In this document: piece after piece, positions 5,112 to 7,814 of the stretch
Position numbering within the stretch: the stretch's first letter is position 1
Layout of the letters: every line of letters begins with the position of its first letter
Assembly: GCA_003563255.1 (NCBI GenBank)
Contig: PWSL01000051.1
Location: 1-7,814, forward strand
Reading direction: 5' to 3'
DNA length: 7,814 bases
Origin: Desulfonatronospira sp.
Lineage (GTDB): Bacteria > Desulfobacterota > Desulfovibrionia > Desulfovibrionales > Desulfonatronovibrionaceae
The notes under the pieces: model-generated
Told to the model about the DNA's origin: nothing
Seen by the model: the letters and a program-made list of their open reading frames with translations, nothing else
Database searches by the model: none
Program-made: the position numbers and the translations under genes

Positions 5112-5750
5112 CTATACTCCGTGCAGCACCCGGGGACTGACCCGCAGAAGAAAAGTTGCAGTCATGGCTGTTATGACACCTTCAATAAGGGCCAGGGGAA
5201 CGTGGGCGACTATAAGCACAAGCATGGCTGTCTTTTCCACTGCCGCCCCCAGGTCTGCTGGTACGGCCGTGACCAGAAGCAGGGAGAAAAAAAGCACCGA
5301 GAGCATGATGGCCAGTGAACCGGCCAGGAAAGCAAAAGTCGCAGTCTGTTTCGGTCCTTGCCTTCCCCGGAGCCCGAACCTGAATATATAATGGGCGGCC
5401 ATGGCTGGAAAGCCGATAATGACCCAGTTGATACCCAGGGTGGTCAGCCCGCCGTGGCCGAACATGGCCGCCTGAAAAAAAAGGCCGATCAAAATGGCCG
5501 GGATTGCGAAAAAACCCAGTAAAACCCCCAGAAGGCCGCTTAGCACCAGATGCACACTTGCCGGGGGGATGGGGATATGGATGAGCGAGGCCACAAAAAA
5601 GGCTGCAGTGAGCAGGGCGGCCTTGGGAATGTCCGCTGCGGGATCAGGGCGCTTATTTATTCTATGCAGGCAGAAAAAAACAGCCGCGGCACAGACTGCG
5701 TATCCGCCCAGAGTTACCGGCACAGGCAGAATACCGTCAGGAATGTGCAT
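5112..5750 (-). CDS. nikM: Nickel ECF transporter substrate-binding membrane protein NikM (CbiM family)
   Basis: The membrane S component that captures Ni2+ (or Co2+). The protein must begin MHIPDGIL: the free N-terminus and His2 are metal ligands in this family, and His67 (PPASVHLVL) falls at the position of the third ligand in the solved NikM structure as I recall it. ATG 5750 has GGAGG 7 nt upstream; the longer in-frame start at 5795 would bury the ligand and is rejected. The 212 residues have six to seven hydrophobic segments, the FGHGGLTTLGIN loop (97-108) and the HVPLALIEG block (183-191), both CbiM hallmarks. It overlaps nikL by 14 bp. There is no nikN gene or fused NikN domain; NikK and NikL take that place. 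Confidence 0.92.
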   Translation of the reverse strand: MHIPDGILPVPVTLGGYAVCAAAVFFCLHRINKRPDPAADIPKAALLTAAFFVASLIHIPIPPASVHLVLSGLLGVLLGFFAIPAILIGLFFQAAMFGHGGLTTLGINWVIIGFPAMAAHYIFRFGLRGRQGPKQTATFAFLAGSLAIMLSVLFFSLLLVTAVPADLGAAVEKTAMLVLIVAHVPLALIEGVITAMTATFLLRVSPRVLHGV

Positions 5751-6216
5751 TCTTTTTCCTCCTGCCTCTTGTGCTCCATAGGTATAACGCCCCAAATAAT
5801 ATAAAGATTATTCCCACTCCCAGAGCAACCCGAAGAGCCAGGGGGATATCATCTCCAATAAACAGGAAGCCCTCTTCAAGCACACTTTTCTCCAGGTCAT
5901 AAACCACCCGGTGTCCCTGACCATCGTCGGCCCTGGCCACCCTGGCCCCCAGACGGGGATCAAAATAAAAATGTCCTTCCGTATCGGTCTTCCCCTGCAA
6001 GAGCATCTCGTCCTGCTCGTCCAGGAGGGTGACCGCTGCTTCAGCAGCAGGCACCCGTCCTTCATAATAGACAAAAAGTACGCCCGGTTCTTTTTCCTGC
6101 ATAAGCATGCGGTGGGCCTGGGCGCAATCAGGCTGTGAAAGGCCCATGATGAAAACCAGGGCGGCCGCGAGGCAAAGCTTTGCAGGGAGCGCAGGCGTAC
6201 AAGGTATTCTGGACAT
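5737..6216 (-). CDS. nikL: NikL, membrane-anchored accessory protein of nickel ECF transporter
   Basis: A 159-residue protein with an N-terminal signal-like segment (about 10-34) ending CAQA, a periplasmic domain of about 90 residues, and one C-terminal membrane helix (LALRVALGVGIIFILFGALYLW, 126-147) followed by a basic STRGRRKK stop-transfer. This matches NikL, which occurs with NikK in nickel ECF operons lacking NikN. Cleavage after Ala34 would leave His35 (HRMLMQ) as the new N-terminus, a potential metal ligand, paralleling NikK and the His2 of NikM. The domain includes a carboxypeptidase-regulatory-like beta pattern (VTLLDEQDEMLLQGKTDTEG). It starts 8 nt after nikK and overlaps nikM. Confidence 0.82.
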   Translation of the reverse strand: MSRIPCTPALPAKLCLAAALVFIMGLSQPDCAQAHRMLMQEKEPGVLFVYYEGRVPAAEAAVTLLDEQDEMLLQGKTDTEGHFYFDPRLGARVARADDGQGHRVVYDLEKSVLEEGFLFIGDDIPLALRVALGVGIIFILFGALYLWSTRGRRKKNAHS

Positions 6217-6224
6217 GCAGATTT

Positions 6225-6974
6225 CTACTCCCGGATTTCCAGATACATGGAAGTATTGTAACGTACCCGGTCATAATCTTCACCACCGTATGCACCTGAG
6301 CGGTCCTCGTCCATGACGGTGGTCTTGATGAGCCAGGTTCCCGGTTCATTGAAGTCCATTTCCACCCGGCCCTGCTCATCTGTGACCAGTTCCCGGGCGC
6401 GCTCAGTGGGACTGACCACCAGCACCGCCTGATCAGCCAGCTTTTCTCCCTTGTAGGTCACCTGACCGGTAAAGCTTTCTCCCACCCTGGCATGTACACT
6501 GTCAGTGCTCTGGATTTCCACATGCAGAAAAGTGGGCCAGGCTGCGGGCGTTTCGCCGTCTCCCACCACCAGGGGGGCCTTGGCGTCATAATAACGCAGC
6601 TGCATGCCCGCCGCCGGGGTTCTGTCGGAGCGGTCCACCACGCCCCTGGATGTATGGCTGACCACCCAGTAAACACCTTCCTCCTCCGGGGTGAACCTGG
6701 CCACGTAGCGATCATTTTGCAATGCATAGTCCAGAGGGATGACTGCCCCGTCCTGATCCAGGACCACCAGCTTGGAAGCCCCCACCTGCTGGAAAAAGGA
6801 GTGTTCGTGATCGAACTTGTCCGGAAAGTGCCCCAGGGCAAACTCAATGCGCACGGGTTCGTTTACTTGCGCTTTCTGGTCCAGGTAAAGCTTTATTTCA
6901 TGGGCCTGAACCGTAACGGCCCCCAGAAAAAAGACAAGGACCATGGCTGACAGGGATCGTAATAAAATCTTCAT
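6225..6974 (-). CDS. nikK: NikK, periplasmic DUF4198-type accessory protein of nickel ECF transporter
   Basis: A 249-residue secreted protein. A cleavable signal peptide (1-24, hydrophobic MVLVFFLGAV core, VQA at -3 to -1) is followed by HEIKLYLD, so His25 becomes the mature N-terminus, as in metal-binding DUF4198 proteins. The rest is two beta-sandwich-like parts: residues 25-130 contain FDHEHSFF (His56, His58) and WVVSHT (His107); residues 145-249 contain GESFTGQVTYKGEKLADQAV, an Ig-like repeat pattern. It probably binds Ni2+ in the periplasm and hands it to NikM (family-based inference). ATG 6974 has a strong GGAGG 7 nt upstream. It is the first gene of the nikKLMQO operon, preceded by a promoter-like box and an inverted repeat. 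Confidence 0.85.
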   Translation of the reverse strand: MKILLRSLSAMVLVFFLGAVTVQAHEIKLYLDQKAQVNEPVRIEFALGHFPDKFDHEHSFFQQVGASKLVVLDQDGAVIPLDYALQNDRYVARFTPEEEGVYWVVSHTSRGVVDRSDRTPAAGMQLRYYDAKAPLVVGDGETPAAWPTFLHVEIQSTDSVHARVGESFTGQVTYKGEKLADQAVLVVSPTERARELVTDEQGRVEMDFNEPGTWLIKTTVMDEDRSGAYGGEDYDRVRYNTSMYLEIRE

Positions 6975-6981
6975 GCATATT

Positions 6982-6986
6982 CCTCC
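6982..6986 (-). promoter_or_regulatory. Strong ribosome-binding site of nikK
   Basis: GGAGG on the minus strand, 7 nt before the nikK ATG. It fixes that start and suggests high expression of the leading gene. Confidence 0.8.
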
Positions 6987-7005
6987 GCAGATAAGAGATT
7001 TAGGC

Positions 7006-7040
7006 GCTGCACGATGTAACGATTTTTATTTTCGTGCTAC
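7006..7040 (-). promoter_or_regulatory. Inverted repeat, candidate operator of the nik operon
   Basis: GCACGA (7009-7014) and TCGTGC (7032-7037) are exact reverse complements 17 nt apart; the outer G and C extend it to 35 bp with two mismatches. It lies just downstream of the predicted -10 box and 31 nt before nikK, a position suited to a repressor. NikR is the expected regulator for such operons, but the half-site and spacing differ from the GTATGA-N16-TCATAC type, and the GTGTTAC-type delta-proteobacterial consensus I recall also does not clearly fit. The regulator therefore remains open. Confidence 0.45.
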
Positions 7041-7050
7041 CTGGCAACAG

Positions 7051-7077
7051 ATAGCAGTCTGCTTAAGCCCATGTCAA
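7051..7077 (-). promoter_or_regulatory. Candidate sigma-70-type promoter of nikKLMQO
   Basis: A perfect TTGACA -35 box (7072-7077, minus strand) is followed after 15 nt by TGCTAT (7051-7056); TATCTG at an 18-nt spacing is an alternative -10. The -10 match is weak, which fits a regulated promoter. Transcription would start near 7044, giving a leader of about 70 nt. That leader is too short for a cobalamin riboswitch. Confidence 0.5.
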
Positions 7078-7128
7078 CCCTTTAAGTAATATTTTTTTTA
7101 AATCAGAAATGCTGAGCGAGTCGTAAAT

Positions 7129-7165
7129 AACAGGGAGCAGGGCATTTTGCCTTGTTCCCTGTTTT
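7129..7165. terminator. Long hairpin, possible terminator
   Basis: AACAGGGAGCAGGGCA (7129-7144) pairs with TGCCTTGTTCCCTGTT (7148-7163) over 16 bp including two G-T wobbles in the plus-strand RNA, with a 3-nt loop, and is followed by TT on the plus strand. The T-run is short, so termination is plausible but not certain. No gene ends next to it; it would insulate the nik promoter from transcription coming from the right. Confidence 0.45.
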
Positions 7166-7250
7166 ACGTTGGAATCAGATTCTGCTCTCGTCTATCCCGA
7201 CCTTGCAAAGTCATGGGTTTGCACTTAAGTTAAAAACTTAAATATGGCAG

Positions 7251-7383
7251 CGTATCAGTTCAGCGCTCTGCATGTGATATGGGTACAGGCTCTTCCGGGA
7301 CCCACTTGTCCTAAAAAAAGAGATATTTTAAGTACAAAATGATGCTTAAGTGGGTCCCGGAGTTGCCTGTCCCCTGCTTTCCT
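7251..7383 (+). mobile_element. Diverged second copy of the MITE-like element
   Basis: Aligned by eye to the reverse complement of 1558-1689, about 131 columns show about 16 differences (near 88% identity) with one single-base gap. Shared landmarks are GTATCxGTTxAGCGC at the start, GGCTCTTCCGGGACCC, GAGATATTTTAAG, AAAATGATGCT, GTGGGTCCCGGAGT and CTGCTTTCCTT at the end. Its inner arms CCGGGACCCACTT (7295-7307) and AAGTGGGTCCCGG (7348-7360) pair perfectly over 13 bp. The right terminal repeat seen in the other copy is not recognisable past 7383, and no target duplication is evident, so this copy is decayed or truncated. Confidence 0.75.
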
Positions 7384-7399
7384 TTTTGCGGCTGGCCTG

Positions 7400-7416
7400 C
7401 CACGCGCTTCGCGTGG
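7400..7416. repeat. GC hairpin CCACGCG-CTT-CGCGTGG
   Basis: A perfect 7-bp stem with a 3-nt loop, followed by T-rich sequence (7417-7439, including a run of seven T). It could act as a weak plus-strand terminator or be a REP-type hairpin. Confidence 0.45.
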
Positions 7417-7490
7417 TTCAAAATTTTCTTGTTTTTTTATGACAGGGTTTCAGGAGTAAGCGCCTAAGGAAGACTTACGGATTATTAAAT

Positions 7491-7538
7491 TAAGTGCGGG
7501 GAGCCAGTCCCCTTCGAGTTCAAATAAAGTTTCGCTGT
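7491..7538. repeat. Half copy of the GGGGAC/GTCCCC palindromic element
   Basis: TAAGTGCGGGGAGCCAGTCCCC (written here in two parts: TAAGTGCGGGG, 7491-7501, and AGCCAGTCCCC, 7502-7512) matches the right arm of copy 1 minus two bases. AAGTTTCGCTGT (7527-7538) then follows at 14 bp, as it does at 13 bp in copy 1. No left arm is present, so this is a solo half or one end of a deleted element, lying just upstream of the ATPase gene. Confidence 0.65.
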
Positions 7539-7584
7539 AGTGTTAATGAGATTTGAACAGAAATATCATAAAGGATGTGTCACC

Positions 7585-7814
7585 ATGAAACGATATTTCA
7601 ATACTGCAGGTCCCTGTGTACCGGCTAAACATTATATGATTCCCACCAGGCGGCGTCTCAAGGGTCTGGATACTCTGATCGATCAGGAACAATATTTTGT
7701 CATTCACGCGGCCCGGCAATCCGGCAAAACCACCCTGTTGAATGAACTTGCCGGCCAATTGAATGCCCAGGGCCGCTACTATGCCCTGTACTGCTCACTG
7801 GAGTCGGTTCAGAA
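7585..7814 (+). CDS. AAA-family ATP-binding protein, 5' part (runs off the window)
   Basis: ATG 7585 with AAAGGA 9 nt upstream opens a frame of 76 codons to the window end. The protein begins MKRYFNTAGPCVPAKHYMIP and contains a Walker A motif AARQSGKTT (42-50), followed by LLNELAGQLNAQGRYYALYC, where a beta strand after the P-loop helix is expected. The NTAGP...HYM start and the FVIHAARQSGKTT segment are characteristic of a family of AAA ATPases of about 500 residues, common in Desulfobacterota, cyanobacteria and related groups, often of unknown function and sometimes linked to mobile or defence regions. Walker B and the C-terminal domain lie outside the window. Confidence 0.85.
   Translation, partial: MKRYFNTAGPCVPAKHYMIPTRRRLKGLDTLIDQEQYFVIHAARQSGKTTLLNELAGQLNAQGRYYALYCSLESVQ

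Noticed and set aside
5112..5795. The longer nikM start at 5795
   Set aside because: It would put 15 residues before MHIPDGIL, whose free Met1-His2 is needed for metal binding; ATG 5750 also has the better ribosome-binding site.
6975..7080. A cobalamin or Ni/Co riboswitch upstream of nikK
   Set aside because: The predicted leader is only about 70 nt, and no B12-box-like or multi-stem NiCo structure could be seen; a protein operator is more likely.

Overview
The window most resembles a chromosomal segment of a sulfate-reducing or related Desulfobacterota (deltaproteobacterial) genome. That is an inference from gene content: a complete nickel ECF-type uptake operon of the NikK-NikL-NikM-NikQ-NikO layout known from that group, a MNT/HepT toxin-antitoxin pair, an AAA ATPase of a type common there, and many palindromic GGGGAC...GTCCCC intergenic repeats. 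No rRNA, tRNA or CRISPR array was seen.

Layout. Positions 1-977 hold a palindromic repeat and a minus-strand gene for a degenerate ankyrin-like repeat protein. Positions 978-1690 are a gene-poor, repeat-rich stretch with a 36-codon coding remnant, a TGACCTCT-like low-complexity tract, and a nested pair of repeats: a 151-bp MITE-like element with perfect 18-bp terminal inverted repeats and an 8-bp target duplication, inserted inside an older palindromic element. Positions 1678-2578 (minus) are mntA-hepT; the hepT 3' end runs into the nested repeats and takes its stop codon from the inner one. Positions 2579-3567 are decayed intergenic DNA: a broken coding remnant, direct and tandem repeats, a small hairpin.

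Positions 3568-6974 (minus) are one tight operon, nikK-nikL-nikM-nikQ-nikO. NikM (membrane substrate-capture subunit with Met1-His2 and His67), NikQ (T component) and NikO (ATPase) form the transporter. NikK and NikL are exported or membrane-anchored accessory proteins that replace the NikN subunit and probably help deliver metal to NikM. A perfect TTGACA -35 box and a 35-bp inverted repeat sit just upstream of nikK, as expected for a metal-responsive repressor, but the half-sites do not clearly match the NikR consensus I know.

Positions 7078-7584 are again repeat-rich: a 16-bp-stem hairpin, a second copy (about 88% identical by eye, opposite orientation) of the MITE-like element, a GC hairpin and a half palindromic element. 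The window ends inside a plus-strand AAA ATPase gene starting at 7585.

The most notable points are the nested MITE with exact TIRs and target duplication that rewrites the hepT C-terminus, and the HepT protein, whose usual R-x4-H-x-Y motif appears to read R-x4-Y-x-F.
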